In this document: positions 26,501-38,857 of the stretch, in pieces
Numbering within the stretch: the stretch's first letter is position 1
Layout of the letters: every line of letters begins with the position of its first letter
Source: Acanthopleuribacter pedis
Lineage (GTDB): Bacteria > Acidobacteriota > Holophagae > Acanthopleuribacterales > Acanthopleuribacteraceae
DNA: 64,000 bases
Direction of reading: 5' to 3'
NCBI RefSeq assembly: GCF_017377855.1
Contig: NZ_JAFREP010000007.1
Span: 62,001 to 126,000 of the forward strand
Notes under the pieces: generated by a model
What the model was told of the DNA's origin: nothing
Database searches by the model: none
Seen by the model: the letters and a program-made list of their open reading frames with translations, nothing else
Program-made: the position numbers and the translations under genes

Positions 26501-29500
26501 CCGACCTGCCCTTTTTCGAGGTCGGCGGTGATTCGATTAAGGCAACACGGTTTTTGTCGCGCTGCCGCGAACTGTTTGGCACCGCGCCGACGGTCGGTGC
26601 CTTCTTTGCCGAACCCACGGCCGCGGCCGCGGCCGCTTTTTTGTCCCAAAACAACAGCCAACAACGCCGGTCCTTGCCTCCGCTGACGACCGGCGACGCC
26701 GACGCACAGACCCCGCTTTCCTTCGCCCAAGAGCGTTTGTGGTTTTTGGACCGACTCGAACCCAACCACAGCTTTTACAACATCCCAGCTTCGTTCACCT
26801 TGAGCGGCGCCGTCACCAGGGACCAACTGCAGGCCGCGTTGGGTGAAATCGTCAAGCGCCACGATGCGCTGCGTACCGCGTTCTTCGAAAAAGACGGCGT
26901 GCCCTATTTGCAGCTCGTCGACCCGGTTCGCCTCGACTTGCCCGAAATCGACCTGAGCCAACACCAGGGTTCGGAGCAACGGGCGGTTCTGCGGCGTTTG
27001 GCCGACACCCACCACGCGGAACCGTTCAACCTGGAACAACCACCGCTCCTACGTACCACCCTGGTTCGGCTTAACCCCGAGCAAAGTGTGTTGTTATGCA
27101 CGCTGCACCACATCATTGCCGACGGTTGGTCCTTGGGCGTGTTGCTTTGCGAGTTGGCCGCGTTGACCAAGGCGCGCGCCGACAAGCAAGCGCCGCCGCC
27201 GCACGAGGGCCCGCGCTACGTGGATTTTGCCCGTTGGCAGCGATCCTGGCTGAAAGGTAGGTTGCTAGAGGACCAAAAGGCCTATTGGCACCAGTACCTG
27301 GCCGATCTGGTGCCGCTCGATTTGCCAACGGATAAAGCGATACCGAGCCACGGCAGCCATGTGGGCGGCAAGGTCGCGCTACAGTTCGACCAAGCACAAA
27401 CAGCAGCCTTGACGGAACTCGGCAACCAACGCGGTTGCACCTTGTTCATGACGCTGCTGGCCGGGTTCACGTCGCTCCTGTCGCGTTTTGCCCGTCAGCC
27501 TGATGTGGCCGTTGCCTACCCGATCGCCAACCGACACCATGCTGAACTGGAAAAAATGATCGGGTTTTTCGTCAATACCCAAATCATGCGCACCCGGATC
27601 TCGGCCGAGACCCGTTTCTTCGACTTAATGGACCAAGTGCGCGACGACGCCTTGGCCGCCTATGAGCACCAAGACGTCCCCTTTGAAATGCTGGTCAAAG
27701 AGCAGGGGAAACAACGGGTCGGCAGCCGTAACCCGCTGGTAAACGTCATTTTCGCTTTACAAAATGCACCGATCCCGAGCGACAATAGCCACGACTTCGC
27801 CTTGGCGCCTTTTGAAGGGGACCGCCTCGCGGTGCGCTTTGATCTAGAGTGTCATCTGTGGTTTCGCAACGGTGCCTTGCACGGTTGGTTGCTCTATGAC
27901 CAGGCGCTTTTCGAGGCCGAAACAGCGGCAACCTTGGCGGCGGTCTTCCAGCACTTGCTCAACGCCGCCGTCGCCGCGCCGCAAACCCCGGTCACGGCCT
28001 TGCCCCTGATGAATGCCGCCGCCGAAGCCCTTGTGTTGCGGCGCGCGGCCGGGCCCGCGCCGCCCGCCCAGGCCGAGGTACCGATTCACCGCTTGTTCGA
28101 GCGGATGGTGGCCCACCAACCGCGGGCCGTCGCACTCGCGTGGGGCGACCGGCAATGGGATTACGCGCAACTCAACCGCGCCGCCGACGGCATGGTCCGC
28201 GCCCTGCACGGTGTCGGTGTCGGTCCCGGTGACGCCGTCGGTCTTTTGGCCGAACGCGGTCCCTGGGTGATTGCGGCCATGATGGCGGTGCTTAAGGTCG
28301 GCGCGGTGTATGTGCCGCTCGACCCAAACCTGCCGCAACAGCGTTTGGCGCACATGGCGCGCGAGGCCGACTTGGCGTTGGTCATGCGGCCCCCGACCGA
28401 ATCGGATCGGCACCTGCCGGCCAAGCGGCCCGCCTTGGCCGTGGCTGCCGCGGACACACATCGTGTCGACGAAGCAACACCCGCCTCGGTCGATTCGTGC
28501 GACGGCGCTTACATCATGTTCACCTCGGGTTCAACCGGTCGCCCCAAAGGCATGCGGATCCCACACCGCGCCGTGGTGCGTTTGGTCGTCGCCTGTTCCT
28601 TCGCCGACCTCAACAGCGACGACCGCTTCCTTCAGTTGGCGCCGGTTGGGTTTGATGCCGCGACCTTTGAAATCTGGGGTGCCTTGCTCAACGGTGCGAC
28701 GCTGGTATTGGCCGAGCCCGGCCCCGTCGCGCCGGCGCGTATCGGCGCCTTCATCCGCGAACGTCGCGTGACCGTGGCTTGGCTCACCGCGGGTTTGTTC
28801 CACCAAGTCGTCGACCAGGCCTTGGCGGACTGCACCGGCCTGCGTTACCTACTCACCGGCGGCGACGTTGTCTCCCGCGACCATGCCCACCGCGCCGTCG
28901 CCGCCTTGCCGCGGACCCAAATTATTAACGGCTACGGCCCCACCGAAAACACCACCTTTACGTGCTGCCACCCCGTTGACGGCCAGGCCGTTCCGTCCCT
29001 GCCGATTGGGGTGCCGATTGCCGGTAGCCGGGTGTATGTCATGGGATCGAACCTCCAGTTGCTTCCCATGGGATTCGTCGGTGAACTCGCCATTGGCGGC
29101 ACCGGTTTGGCCGAGGGTTACTTGCAGCAGCCCGCGTTGACCGCCGACCGCTTTGTGCCGTCGCCCTTCGGCCCGCCAGGTTCCCGCCTCTACCGCAGCG
29201 GCGACCTGGTGCGCACCCGCCCCGACGGGAGCCTGGCCTTTTTGGGCCGTATCGACCGTCAGGTCAAGCTGCGCGGCTACCGCATTGAACCCGGGGAAAT
29301 CGAGGCCGTGTTGGCGGCGACCCCCTGGGTGAAGCAAGCCGCCGTCGTCGTCGACCGGGATTCCTTCGGCGAAAAACGCCTGACCGCCCACGTCGTGGCC
29401 GACACCACCGCCACGCCGCATGCCGGCCACAACGAACCCCATTGGGAAGACGGCCATATCGATCATTGGCGCTTGCTCTACGAGGACACTTACGGCAAGG

Positions 29501-32500
29501 AACCGACCGCGGATGCGGCCGATTTTGACATCGCGGGCTGGCACAGCAGCTACACCGGGGCGCCGATCAGCGCGGCGGCGATGCGCGAGTGGGTTGAGGC
29601 AACGGTTGCGCGGATCTTGGCCCTCCAGCCTCGCGGTATTTTGGAGATTGGCTGCGGGACCGGGCTGCTTTTGGCACGCTTGGCGCCTCATTGTGCCGGC
29701 TACCTCGCCATCGATTTTTCGGAACAGGCGTTGGCACGCACGGGCCGGCTCTGTCGGCATCGCGACGCGCTGCAACACGTCCAATTACGCCAAGCCGAGG
29801 CCGACCAACTGGACGGCCTCGACAGCGACGGTGTCGACACCCTGGTGCTGAACTCGGTCAGCCAGTACTTCCCCAGCGTGGCTTACCTGACACGGGTGCT
29901 GCGCACGGGGATTCGTTTTCTCGGTGAGACCGGCACCCTGTTCATCGGCGACGTGCGCAATTTTTCTCTGCAGCGGCCGTTCCACGCGGCGGTGGTTACG
30001 GCGCGGGCGGCTCAGGGCTTGTCGGTTGGCGACGCACAGCGCGAGATCAATACCCGGCTTGAATTGGAACACGAGTTGCTGGTTGACCCCACGTTTTTCA
30101 CCCAAGTTGTCGCAGATTGGGACGGCGTGGCCGATGTGGTCGTGCAGCCCAAACGCGGTATCCACGCCACCGAAATGAATCACTTCCGTTACGATGTGGT
30201 CGTCAAGCTCGCGGCCGACGCCTACCCGCGACGTTGTGTGAACACCCAGCCCTGGTCCGGCATGGAAGATGTGCGTGCCTTGGTCGCGCGTGTGGCGGCC
30301 GAACCCGAGCAAACAGCCGCCTTGGTTCGGGCTGTGCCCGATGCACGCCTCGCCGGGTTTGCGGCGACCGCGGCGCGCCTCGCTCGCGGGCCGGCCGCCG
30401 CCGAGGCCGACGCACTTTTCAGCGATTGGGTGGAGCAGGTCACGTCGGGGCGGAGCGACAGCGGCGCCGATCCAAACGACCTGTGGGCTTTGGCCCACGA
30501 AGGCCGTTGCGCCGTGACCCTGCTGCTCTCCGCCAGACCGGGTTGCCTCGATGTTTTGGTGCATCGCGGTGCTTTTGACGGGCAACACGCCGCCTTGTTT
30601 CACGGCGCTGAGACCGAGGGCGATGACCCCGTCTATACCAACCATCCGCGCCGCGATTTAGCCATACGCGACCTGACCGCGCTCATCCAAAACGACCTCA
30701 AGACCCGCCTACCAAGCTACATGCGGCCCGCCTCGATCATCGTGCATGAACAGATGCCGCTCACCACCAACGGGAAGCTGGATCGTGCCGCGCTGATCGC
30801 CGCCACAACGGCGCCGGTTATGCGTGATGAAACCGCCCCGCGCGACGCCTTCGAGGCCTCGGTCGCGGCGATTTGGTGTGATGTGTTGGGACGCGAACGT
30901 GTCGGCATCCATGAGAATTTTTTCGAAATCGGCGGCCACTCCCTTCTGGCGACGCGCGTGGTCTCGCGCGTCGCGCGGTTGAAGCGCGATTGCCCACTGG
31001 TGTTGCTGTTCCAAAATCCGACCGTGGCCCGTTTCTGCGAGGCCTTGCGCGATCCCGCCAACAGCGACCTGCCGGTCATTCGCCCGATTCCCGCCGGTGA
31101 ATCAGGCGAGGACGCACCCCTCTCGTTTGCGCAGGAACGCATGTGGTTCCTCGACCGGTTGGCACCCAATTCGACCTTGTACCATTCCAGTGGCGGCTAT
31201 TGGCTCGAAGGCGCCTTGGATGCGAACGCCCTGGCCAAAGCGTTGGACCGGATTTTGGCGCGCCACGACAGCTTGCGCACCTGCTTTCCCAGCCGCAACG
31301 GCACGCCCGTGCAACAGGTGGTCGCCCATCAAACGGCGGGTCTCGACCACGAAAGCGTGGCGCCGAAGGATGTTGAGGAACGCGCCTTGGCCTTCATCCG
31401 CCAACCTTTTGACCTGGCCGGCGGCCCGCTTTTCCGCACCAAGCTGTTTCAGGTCTCGGCCAACCGTCACCTGTTGGTGATCGCCATGCACCACATTGTA
31501 TTTGACGGTTGGTCGCTGGTGAACCTGGTGCGCGAGTTGGCGACCCTGTACGCCGCCTTCCGTGCCGGTGAGGTTCCCACGCTCCCGCCCTTGCCTTGCC
31601 AATACGCCGACTACGCCCGCGCCCAGCGCGATTGGTTGGCCGGCGAAAGCGGCGCCCGCCAACGCGCTTATTGGCTCCGACGCCTCAAGGATTTGCCCGA
31701 GCGGCTCGACTTGCACGGCGCACGCCGCCCGCCGAAGACAGCGACCTTCGCCGGGTACACCCAGACACGTCGCCTATCGGCCGACCTGCACCAAGGGTTG
31801 CAGCGTCTGGGGCGCGAACAAGACGCCACCTTGTTTATGGTGTTGCAAGCCGCCTTGGCGGTTGTGCTCGGCCGCTTCAGTGGGCGCGACGAACTGGTTA
31901 TCGGTACGCCCGTCGCCAACCGCCGTCATCGCGACATCGAACCCTTGATCGGCTTTTTCGTCAACACTTTGGTGATGCGGACCGACCTCGCCGGCGCGCC
32001 GAGCTTCCGCGACCTGCTGACGCGGGTACGCCACGACGCCCTCGCCGCCTACGCCAACCAAGATGTCCCTTTCGATGCTTTGGTGAAAGACTTGGCGCCG
32101 CGACGCGCGGGTGGGGCAAGCCCCCTGTTCCAAGTGATGTTGGCCTTGCAAAACAACGGTGACGACCGGCTTGTTTTGCAAGGCTTGACCACCCAAGCCT
32201 GGCGTCCCGACGATCAACTCGCGCGATTTGACCTGGTGCTCAACGCCAAACCAAGTGACGCCGGCCTCGAGCTTGCCCTGGAAACCAGTGCCGATCTATT
32301 CGAGGAACCCTTCGCGGCCGTGTTCCTCGACCATTTCCAACGTTTGTTGGTCGCCGCCCTCGCCGCGCCCCATCTGGCGATCAACCAACTGGACATCGTC
32401 AGCCCCGACGTGCGCCGCCGCCTCCTCCAGGCGGGTACGACCCAGGCGCGCCTGAACGCGCCGCGACATCTGCTCGCCGTTATGGCGCAACAGGCCGCTG

Positions 32501-35500
32501 ACCGGCCCGACGCCGAAGCCGTGCGCCTTGCCGATCAGGTTTTAACCTATGCGACCTTGTGGCAACGGGTTACCCGGCTGGCCCACGTCCTGCGACGCGA
32601 CCTCGACGACGCGGCCCCGGTCGTCGCCGTTTGGGCCGACCGCTCGCCGCAATGGGTGGTTGCCTGGCTTGCCTGCTTGCGCACCGGGGCAACCTACTTG
32701 CCCATTAACCCTGACGAACCGGTTCATCGTCGCGAGCAGCAGTTGGCCCAGACCGATTGCCGTTGGTTGTTGGGGCCGGCTCGCTGCGCCGCCCTGGTGG
32801 CGAGCGACGACACCAACACCCCGCGCGGCTTCATCGATTGGTCGGCCGGCGCGGACGGCGACTCAGCCGCCTTTCCCGAGATCCATCATCAGCGCCGCGC
32901 CTACATCATCCATACCTCCGGCTCAACCGGCCGGCCCAAACCCGTGGCCGTCGGTTACGGTGGCTTAACCCACCTGATCGCGGCGCTCACCGGGCACTTT
33001 TCCTGTGACCCGGGCGACCGCGTCTTGCAATTTGCCTCAGCCGCCTTCGATGCCTCCCTGTTTGAGTGCCTGCTGGCCTGGAGCCACGGCGCCTGCTTGG
33101 TGCTGCCCGAGGCCGAGGCGCGTTTTCCCGGACCTGGACTGGCGCGTTACCTAAACCGTTGGCGGGTGACCCATGTGGTCGCGACGCCCTCCGCGCTGGC
33201 CGTGCTGCCGACCGCCGCGGGGCAGACCTTGAAAACCGTGATCGCCGTGGGTGAGCGCTGTGACCAGACCGTTGTGCAGCGCTGGGCGCGGGTGCCGCAT
33301 TTCTTCAACGCCTACGGACCGACCGAGGCACACATCATGACCAGTTTTGCGCCCTGTACGCCGCGGGCAACGCCGACCCTCGGTCCCGCGATCCCCGGGG
33401 TACAGGTTTACATTCTGGATGAAGAAGGCCGCCACCTGCCGCCTTACGTGCCGGGTGAGTTGTACATCGGCGGCGCGGCGCCGGCACAGGGTTACCTGGG
33501 CATGCCCGCCGTAACCGCGCGGCGTTTTCTCCCCGATCCCTTCAGCAACGAGCCCGGTGCCCGCATGTACCGCAGCGGCGACCGCTGCAGTATGGCGCCC
33601 GACGGAACGCTGCATTACCACGGTCGCTGCGACAACCAACTCAAGATTCGCGGGTTCCGCGTCGAGCCGGGCGAGATCGAAAGCGCCTTGTGCTCCTTGG
33701 CGGGGATTGCCGAGGCCGCCGTGGTTTTGGCGCGCCAGGCGACCCATGCCCGCGCGCTCGTCGCCTACCTGGTGATGACCACCGACGGAGCGCGCACCAA
33801 TCCCCGCCAAGGGCTGAGCGCCTTGTTACCGGCCCACATGATTCCCGACACCTTCGTCGTCTGCGACGCCCTGCCCCGTACCGCCAACGGCAAGCTCGAC
33901 CGCGCCGCCCTGCCGGAGGTTACCGAAACGGCCGCGCCGCCCGCCCCGGCCGCACCCGTCGCGGGCCCACAAACCCTGCAGCAGGTGCAGCGGCTTTGGT
34001 GCCAATGCCTGGAAAAAGAGCAGGTCGGCCTCGACGACAATTTCTTTGATCTGGGCGGGCACTCGATTCTGCTGGTGCGCTTGCAGGAAGAGTTGGAGCA
34101 ACACTTTGCGCGCGAGATCCCCATCCTGACCCTGTTCCGTTTGCCGACGGTACGCCTGATGAGCGCCTTCCTCGACGGACACGACCCCGAGGACGCCGTG
34201 CCGGATGAAAGCCCTGTCGCCCATGTGCCCCCACGCAACGCCGACGCCGACGACATCGCGGTCATCGCTATGGCCTGTCGCTTCCCCGGCGCCGCCAATC
34301 TGGCGGCCTACGCGGAACAAATCTTTGCCGGCACCTGCGCCATCACCCGCTTTAGCGAAGAGGAGGCCGTGGCCGCCGGTGTCGCGCCCGAAACCGTTCG
34401 GCAGGCGAACTACGTCGCCGCCGGCGGGGTACTGGAAGACATCGATCAATTTGACGCCGCCTTGTTTGGGATTTCACCCGGCGAGGCTGCCGGGATGGAT
34501 CCGCAACACCGCATCTTTTTGGAACTGTGCCGCGATCTGTTGGATCAGGCCGCCTACGACCCCGCCCGCTACCCAGGTGCCGTCGGCGTTTACGCCGGTT
34601 CCGGGTTGAGCAGTTACATGCTGCGCCAAAGCGAGTTGGGCCTGCACCGGCGCGGCCAAGGTGATGAACTTCAGTTTGTGGTTGGGTGCGACAAAGACTT
34701 TATGCCGAGCAGGGTCGCCTACAAGCTGGGCTTGCGCGGACCCGCGATGAGCATCAATACCGCCTGTTCCTCTTCGTTGGTTGCCGTGCAAACCGCCTTC
34801 CAAAGTTTGCGGAGCGGCCAGTGCGACATGGCCATTGCCGGCGGTTGCACGATTAACGCCATGCAAAAGCAGGGTTACCGCTACCAAGAGCAAGGTATTT
34901 TGTCGCGCGACGGGTTGTGTCGGCCCTTCGACGCCGCCGCCGGTGGAACCGTGCCCGGGAACGGTGCCGGTGTGGTCTTGCTTAAGCGCTACCAAGACGC
35001 CCTTGCCGACGGCGACACCATCCACGCCGTCATCAAAGGGGCCGCCGTTAACAACGACGGCGCCGCCAAGTTGGGTTACACCGCGCCCGGTGTCGACGGT
35101 CAGAGCCAGGTGATCAAGGCCGCGCTGACCATGGCCGGCGTTGATCCCGCAACCATTGGTTATGTTGAAACCCATGGTACCGGTACCGCGCTCGGCGACC
35201 CGGTCGAGGTTGAAGCCCTGACACGGGTTTTCCAACGCGACAGCAACATGCGCGCGACCTGTGCGCTCGGTGCTTCTCGCGGTGCCATCGGCCACGTCGA
35301 CACCGCCGCCGGCGTGGCGTCTCTGATCAAAGCCGTCTTGGTCCTGCAACGGGGGGTGGTGCCGCCGCTGGTTGGCTTCCGTTCCGCCAACCCCGCCATT
35401 GATTTCGCCCGCTCCCCGTTCACCGTCTCGGCGCGTGGCGGTCCTTGGCCGCAAACAACAGGGCCGCGTCGTTGTGGTGTCAGTTCCTTCGGTATCGGGG

Positions 35501-38500
35501 GAACCAACGCCCACGTGGTTTTGGAACAAGCGCCGCCCGCCGCCGATGTGCCCGAATGTCGTGACGAAGCCCCGCGGGTCCTGCGTCTTTCGGCGGCTAC
35601 CCCGGCCGCCTTGGACCAGATGCGCCTGCGCCTGGCCGAAGATTTGGCAGCGGGCCCCGCGCGGCGCTTGTGCGACATCGCCTATTCGCTTGACGTGGGT
35701 CGCAAGCCGCTGCCGTGTCGCGCCGCGGTGGTTGCACGCGACCCTGAAGAAGCGCACCGCGCGCTGGCCCTCGATCAGGCCCGTGCAACCGTCGCCAAAA
35801 ACGGCGTGCCGCCGGTCGCCTTCCTCTTTCCCGGCAACGGCGAGCAGTATGCCGCCATGGCCGCGGGTCTGTACCGCGAGGTGCCGCGCATTCGCGCCGA
35901 ACTCGACGCCTGTGCCGATTTCCTTACCGCCCACACCGGCAGCGATCCACGACCCCTGTGGTTCGACCCGGACGGGGCTCAGCTTCAGCGTGCCGGCGTC
36001 GCCCAGCCCTTTTTATTTTCCGTCAATCTTGCATTGGCGCGGTTTTGGATGGGATTGGGGGTCGAACCCGTTGCCATGATCGGCCACAGCCTGGGCGAGT
36101 ACAGTGCCGCCTGTCTGGCCGGCGTTTTCTCACGAGAGGACGGCCTGCGCATCGTCGTTGAACGGGCGCGGCTGTTTGAAACGCTACCCGCCGGTGCCAT
36201 GCTGGCCGTTAACCAGAGCGCCGATCAGATCGCCGCCGACCGCGACTTGCCCGCCGAGGTTAGCTTGGCCTGCATCAATACCCCCGAGCTTTGTGTGCTC
36301 TCCGGGCCCGTGGCCGCTGTGAACCAGGTGGCGCGGCGTTACGCGGCCGAGGGCGTCACCTGCCGTCCCGTCGCTACTGGTTACGCCTACCATTCACCCA
36401 TGGTCCAGGCCGTCCATGAACCCTTTGAGCAATTCCTGCGCACCATTCCGTTGCAGCCGCCGCAACGGCCGTTTTTTGCCAACCTCAGCGGGGACCTGAT
36501 CCGCGAGGAACAAGCCGTCAGCCCACGCTACTGGGCCGACCAAGCGCGCTACACCGCCCATTTTCACCCGGGAATGGAAAAGCTCCTCGCCCAAGTGGGC
36601 GACGGCGTGCTGCTGAGTGTTGGGCCCGGGGTCGCCTTGGGTCGCTATGCCACGCAATGCGAGGCTTTTGCCGCCCCGGCGCGTCCCAGCATTCTGGCGA
36701 GCATGCGTCACCGCAAAGATCCAACCGACGACCTGCTGCGCTTGCGGCAAACCCAGGCCGAACTTTGGACCGCCGGGGTCACGCTCGGAAGCGATACGCC
36801 GGCGTCCGCTACGCCTATGAAAAGGGTTGCGCTGCCGACCTATCCCTATCAGCGGCAGCGCTATTGGTTTAGCGAACCCGAATTACCGCCGTTGCCGCAC
36901 AAGGCACACGCGGCGGCCCCGGCCTCCGAGACAAGCGCGGCTTCCGTTGCCGCGGAATACGGCTTTTCCGCGCCGTCCTGGCAACGCCGCGTTCCGCCGC
37001 CGCAACCCGCCGCGGTGCACGGTACCTGGCTGCTGTTGGCCGACGCGGACGGCGTCGGGGCCGCCTTTGCCGAGCACCTCCGCCGTTTGGGCATCGAACC
37101 CATTGTGGTTTTGCCGGGTGAGCACCGTTTCCGCAAGTTGGACAACCATACCTTTTGCGCCGATTTCAGCGATACCGACGTCTTCGCCGCCCTGTTCGAT
37201 GCCTTGACGCAACAAGGTACCGAGGTGGATTTCCTGCTCCACTTTGTCACCTGTCCGCCGCCGGATCCCGAGGCCGTGATCACCACCCCGCCTTCCTTTT
37301 TCGCACCGCTTTTCCTCGCACAGGCCGTTGCCGCCCGCGACGATATCCGACCCGAACGGCTCATCTGGGTCACCCACGGCATGCAAGCCGTGACCGGAAC
37401 CGATCAGACCGCGCCGATTGCATCGCTGGTTTTGGGCCCCAACGCCGTCGTGCCGCGCGAACTGCCTTTCCTGCAAACCCGCTGTGTCGATCTCGAATGG
37501 GACGGCACGAATGCGGGGTTTCAGTGCCGCATGCTTGATTACCTGTTGCGCGAAAGCGTTTTTCAAGACGATGCACGGGCTGTTGCCTACCGCGGTCGAC
37601 GCCGCTGGATCCGCGGTTTTGAAGCCGTTTCGCCAACGGCCGTTGAAACCGGCCCGGCCCCCATCCGGCGCGGCGGTGTTTACCTGTTTAGCGGCGGTTT
37701 GGGCGGCATCGCCCTTGGCGTTGCGCTGGAATTGGCGCGTCGTTTCGCCATTCAGCCCGTCCTTTTGGCGCGCAGTCCCTTGCCGGAGCGCGACACCTGG
37801 GACGACCTGCTCGCCGACGAGGGCGGTAACCCGCATCTGTGTGAGCGTCTGCGTTTGTTGCGCGAGCTGGAAACCCTGGGGCCGGTCCATATCGAAATCG
37901 TCGATGTCTGTGACCAAGAAGCCCTGTGTGCGGCGCTGGCGCGCATTGATCAACGCTTCCCAGATGTTCACGGCCTTTTTCACACTGCCGGTGTGGCCGG
38001 GGCCGGTCTGATCCCGCTCAAAACCGTGGCGGCCGCCCGCGCCGTGCTCGCGCCCAAGGTGTTGGGTACACTTTTGCTCGACCAATTGACCGCCGAACGG
38101 GATCTCGACTTTACCCTTTATTTTTCATCGCAAAACGCCTTCATCGGCGAAGTTGGTCAGGTGGATTACTGTGCCGCCAATGCCTTTTTGGGGGCCTACG
38201 CCGACTACCGCCACCACGTTTTGGGGCGTCGTACCCTTTGTCTCGACTGGGGGGCTTGGCAGTGGGACGCTTGGAGTGTCGCCAACGAAGCCGAGGTCGC
38301 GCACGCCGTTCGCCTTGCCCGTCAGGGAACCGAAATAGGTTTTTCCGAGGGTGCCGACCTGATCCTGAAGGCCTTGGCCGGTGATGAGCCGCGTTTGGTT
38401 GTGGCCGCCGGTGACTTTGCCGCGCGGGAAAAGCGACATCGTCGGGCGCACAACCCGCTTACCGACCTAATTGCCCTGGAGCAGCCGGCGACCGCCGTGC

Positions 38501-38820
38501 CGACGGCCCGCGCGGAACGGCCCGCCTTGGCCGGCGCTTTTGTGGCGCCCGCGGGCGATCTGGAAACACTGCTGGCCGATTTGTGGGGCGAAGTACTTGG
38601 CTTTGGGAAGGTTGGTGCCGAGGACGGCTTCTTTGAGCTGGGTGGCCACAGCCTGCTCGGTTTGAAACTGTTGGCGCGGCTGAACGATACCTTCGCTGTC
38701 AAACTCAAGCTAAACCATTTGTTCCAAGCACCGACCGTGCGGCAAATGGCCGAATTGGTGGAACTGACCTTAATCGAAGAGCTTGAAGCGACGGAGCGGC
38801 GGCAGACGCCCGCCGGATAA
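23542..38820 (+). CDS. Hybrid NRPS-PKS megasynthase, three NRPS modules plus one PKS module
   Basis: A 5092-residue assembly-line enzyme. Order (approximate residues): C1 10-440 (HHVIADA, atypical final Ala); A1 450-960; T1 with GGDS, Ser998; C2 1058-1500 (HHIIADG); A2 1515-2420 interrupted by an N-methyltransferase (SAM motif ILEIGCGTG at about 2033); T2 Ser2467; C3 2525-2960 (HHIVFDG); A3 2976-3460; T3 Ser3508; KS 3570-3997 (Cys3742, His3878, His3918); AT 4091-4385 (GHSLGE, Ser4183); KR about 4475-4955 (SGGLGG, Tyr4876); T4 Ser5037. By eye, the A1 pocket reads DFWNIAMVHK (near the Thr code), A2 reads DAFWLGGTFK (near Val), and A3 reads roughly DAFVIVAIMK (no call). The AT motif YAYHS leaves malonyl versus methylmalonyl open, with malonyl somewhat favoured. 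A C domain before the first A suggests N-acylation of the first residue. No epimerase, DH or ER is present, so a beta-hydroxy unit is expected. ATG 23542 has TTGAGG upstream. It ends 37 bases before the next synthetase. Confidence 0.95.
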   Translation: MNHPSCDRFPLTLAQAAIWHEQRLFPDSTLYNMGGFLSIDGPLDPQRFEAALRRVVADNQALRTKLHVAEDVPQQSWPTLSEWDLLTADVADAEDPDAAARAWLEAEFAKPFALLEGPLFRFALVRLAPDRRGWLLAFHHVIADAATVSLVAEQTAAVYNAGDTAASPAVNFGEAVVRDLSYRNSAAFTKDQSYWRNQFRGVPKLLFHQAPRFARDQRIKTTHRVWTPLETDRLKGLAESTGTSMYQSFLGLVATHFFLAEGRDELALGLPVANRSGRLRRVPGLFAGVIPLWLRGDRNHSFRALVQQIAADLRRHYRHTRLPLDQIQREVGGMRDLYDLEVGFQYQNFDVAFGGGCAKIHPLNTGQGRAALAINLQEHHQGQPVTVEISYKPTLFSEQDINLLDQHLRRAVVLLGDHLDQPLHDLAALSRRDAKPTCFPVCTSFDARQTLAEAFEQRGAAQPRAVALRADDASITYQALNEAANQLARILRAEGAAPEVRIGVCLPRSPQLITALLAVLKAGACYVPLDPAYPPARLAGLAGDADLAMVIVTTETETAPPPAIKRINLDRDQAAIAAAGRDNLHCPATADQAAYMIYTSGSTGKPKGVVVSHANVGRLLAACARVVPCDEQDVWALFHAFSFDFSVWEIWGCLLSGGTLVLVPPHTALDPPAFYALLKRERVTVLNQTPSAFAMFVGGKGRLPATDLALRIIILAGEKSNPETIAAWQAETGCAGAALIDMYGITETTVHVTHHRIGGEPSNSRFSAVGQPLPDLGVYLLDRHMRPVADGYVGEIYVAGAGLARGYHRRPELTAARFVPDPFAATPGARLYRSGDLARCGWGSEGAQLEYLGRADNQLQIRGYRIEPGEIEAALQRLPGITWSLVRAEGDDETQQRLTAYVLPAAAHSLEAATVRRHLERSLPGHMVPAQIVILTALPLTPNGKLDTRLLPREAAVGLKTSRTATPLEASVLALWRAVLDQDVNDPDLPFFEVGGDSIKATRFLSRCRELFGTAPTVGAFFAEPTAAAAAAFLSQNNSQQRRSLPPLTTGDADAQTPLSFAQERLWFLDRLEPNHSFYNIPASFTLSGAVTRDQLQAALGEIVKRHDALRTAFFEKDGVPYLQLVDPVRLDLPEIDLSQHQGSEQRAVLRRLADTHHAEPFNLEQPPLLRTTLVRLNPEQSVLLCTLHHIIADGWSLGVLLCELAALTKARADKQAPPPHEGPRYVDFARWQRSWLKGRLLEDQKAYWHQYLADLVPLDLPTDKAIPSHGSHVGGKVALQFDQAQTAALTELGNQRGCTLFMTLLAGFTSLLSRFARQPDVAVAYPIANRHHAELEKMIGFFVNTQIMRTRISAETRFFDLMDQVRDDALAAYEHQDVPFEMLVKEQGKQRVGSRNPLVNVIFALQNAPIPSDNSHDFALAPFEGDRLAVRFDLECHLWFRNGALHGWLLYDQALFEAETAATLAAVFQHLLNAAVAAPQTPVTALPLMNAAAEALVLRRAAGPAPPAQAEVPIHRLFERMVAHQPRAVALAWGDRQWDYAQLNRAADGMVRALHGVGVGPGDAVGLLAERGPWVIAAMMAVLKVGAVYVPLDPNLPQQRLAHMAREADLALVMRPPTESDRHLPAKRPALAVAAADTHRVDEATPASVDSCDGAYIMFTSGSTGRPKGMRIPHRAVVRLVVACSFADLNSDDRFLQLAPVGFDAATFEIWGALLNGATLVLAEPGPVAPARIGAFIRERRVTVAWLTAGLFHQVVDQALADCTGLRYLLTGGDVVSRDHAHRAVAALPRTQIINGYGPTENTTFTCCHPVDGQAVPSLPIGVPIAGSRVYVMGSNLQLLPMGFVGELAIGGTGLAEGYLQQPALTADRFVPSPFGPPGSRLYRSGDLVRTRPDGSLAFLGRIDRQVKLRGYRIEPGEIEAVLAATPWVKQAAVVVDRDSFGEKRLTAHVVADTTATPHAGHNEPHWEDGHIDHWRLLYEDTYGKEPTADAADFDIAGWHSSYTGAPISAAAMREWVEATVARILALQPRGILEIGCGTGLLLARLAPHCAGYLAIDFSEQALARTGRLCRHRDALQHVQLRQAEADQLDGLDSDGVDTLVLNSVSQYFPSVAYLTRVLRTGIRFLGETGTLFIGDVRNFSLQRPFHAAVVTARAAQGLSVGDAQREINTRLELEHELLVDPTFFTQVVADWDGVADVVVQPKRGIHATEMNHFRYDVVVKLAADAYPRRCVNTQPWSGMEDVRALVARVAAEPEQTAALVRAVPDARLAGFAATAARLARGPAAAEADALFSDWVEQVTSGRSDSGADPNDLWALAHEGRCAVTLLLSARPGCLDVLVHRGAFDGQHAALFHGAETEGDDPVYTNHPRRDLAIRDLTALIQNDLKTRLPSYMRPASIIVHEQMPLTTNGKLDRAALIAATTAPVMRDETAPRDAFEASVAAIWCDVLGRERVGIHENFFEIGGHSLLATRVVSRVARLKRDCPLVLLFQNPTVARFCEALRDPANSDLPVIRPIPAGESGEDAPLSFAQERMWFLDRLAPNSTLYHSSGGYWLEGALDANALAKALDRILARHDSLRTCFPSRNGTPVQQVVAHQTAGLDHESVAPKDVEERALAFIRQPFDLAGGPLFRTKLFQVSANRHLLVIAMHHIVFDGWSLVNLVRELATLYAAFRAGEVPTLPPLPCQYADYARAQRDWLAGESGARQRAYWLRRLKDLPERLDLHGARRPPKTATFAGYTQTRRLSADLHQGLQRLGREQDATLFMVLQAALAVVLGRFSGRDELVIGTPVANRRHRDIEPLIGFFVNTLVMRTDLAGAPSFRDLLTRVRHDALAAYANQDVPFDALVKDLAPRRAGGASPLFQVMLALQNNGDDRLVLQGLTTQAWRPDDQLARFDLVLNAKPSDAGLELALETSADLFEEPFAAVFLDHFQRLLVAALAAPHLAINQLDIVSPDVRRRLLQAGTTQARLNAPRHLLAVMAQQAADRPDAEAVRLADQVLTYATLWQRVTRLAHVLRRDLDDAAPVVAVWADRSPQWVVAWLACLRTGATYLPINPDEPVHRREQQLAQTDCRWLLGPARCAALVASDDTNTPRGFIDWSAGADGDSAAFPEIHHQRRAYIIHTSGSTGRPKPVAVGYGGLTHLIAALTGHFSCDPGDRVLQFASAAFDASLFECLLAWSHGACLVLPEAEARFPGPGLARYLNRWRVTHVVATPSALAVLPTAAGQTLKTVIAVGERCDQTVVQRWARVPHFFNAYGPTEAHIMTSFAPCTPRATPTLGPAIPGVQVYILDEEGRHLPPYVPGELYIGGAAPAQGYLGMPAVTARRFLPDPFSNEPGARMYRSGDRCSMAPDGTLHYHGRCDNQLKIRGFRVEPGEIESALCSLAGIAEAAVVLARQATHARALVAYLVMTTDGARTNPRQGLSALLPAHMIPDTFVVCDALPRTANGKLDRAALPEVTETAAPPAPAAPVAGPQTLQQVQRLWCQCLEKEQVGLDDNFFDLGGHSILLVRLQEELEQHFAREIPILTLFRLPTVRLMSAFLDGHDPEDAVPDESPVAHVPPRNADADDIAVIAMACRFPGAANLAAYAEQIFAGTCAITRFSEEEAVAAGVAPETVRQANYVAAGGVLEDIDQFDAALFGISPGEAAGMDPQHRIFLELCRDLLDQAAYDPARYPGAVGVYAGSGLSSYMLRQSELGLHRRGQGDELQFVVGCDKDFMPSRVAYKLGLRGPAMSINTACSSSLVAVQTAFQSLRSGQCDMAIAGGCTINAMQKQGYRYQEQGILSRDGLCRPFDAAAGGTVPGNGAGVVLLKRYQDALADGDTIHAVIKGAAVNNDGAAKLGYTAPGVDGQSQVIKAALTMAGVDPATIGYVETHGTGTALGDPVEVEALTRVFQRDSNMRATCALGASRGAIGHVDTAAGVASLIKAVLVLQRGVVPPLVGFRSANPAIDFARSPFTVSARGGPWPQTTGPRRCGVSSFGIGGTNAHVVLEQAPPAADVPECRDEAPRVLRLSAATPAALDQMRLRLAEDLAAGPARRLCDIAYSLDVGRKPLPCRAAVVARDPEEAHRALALDQARATVAKNGVPPVAFLFPGNGEQYAAMAAGLYREVPRIRAELDACADFLTAHTGSDPRPLWFDPDGAQLQRAGVAQPFLFSVNLALARFWMGLGVEPVAMIGHSLGEYSAACLAGVFSREDGLRIVVERARLFETLPAGAMLAVNQSADQIAADRDLPAEVSLACINTPELCVLSGPVAAVNQVARRYAAEGVTCRPVATGYAYHSPMVQAVHEPFEQFLRTIPLQPPQRPFFANLSGDLIREEQAVSPRYWADQARYTAHFHPGMEKLLAQVGDGVLLSVGPGVALGRYATQCEAFAAPARPSILASMRHRKDPTDDLLRLRQTQAELWTAGVTLGSDTPASATPMKRVALPTYPYQRQRYWFSEPELPPLPHKAHAAAPASETSAASVAAEYGFSAPSWQRRVPPPQPAAVHGTWLLLADADGVGAAFAEHLRRLGIEPIVVLPGEHRFRKLDNHTFCADFSDTDVFAALFDALTQQGTEVDFLLHFVTCPPPDPEAVITTPPSFFAPLFLAQAVAARDDIRPERLIWVTHGMQAVTGTDQTAPIASLVLGPNAVVPRELPFLQTRCVDLEWDGTNAGFQCRMLDYLLRESVFQDDARAVAYRGRRRWIRGFEAVSPTAVETGPAPIRRGGVYLFSGGLGGIALGVALELARRFAIQPVLLARSPLPERDTWDDLLADEGGNPHLCERLRLLRELETLGPVHIEIVDVCDQEALCAALARIDQRFPDVHGLFHTAGVAGAGLIPLKTVAAARAVLAPKVLGTLLLDQLTAERDLDFTLYFSSQNAFIGEVGQVDYCAANAFLGAYADYRHHVLGRRTLCLDWGAWQWDAWSVANEAEVAHAVRLARQGTEIGFSEGADLILKALAGDEPRLVVAAGDFAAREKRHRRAHNPLTDLIALEQPATAVPTARAERPALAGAFVAPAGDLETLLADLWGEVLGFGKVGAEDGFFELGGHSLLGLKLLARLNDTFAVKLKLNHLFQAPTVRQMAELVELTLIEELEATERRQTPAG

Positions 38821-38857
38821 GCAAACGCCGCCCTGAGCGGCGCCATGAGGAACCACC

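Noticed and set aside
29440..30350. Separate methyltransferase gene inside the NRPS
   Set aside because: It is in frame between adenylation motifs A8 and A10 with no stop or start, so it is an embedded domain.
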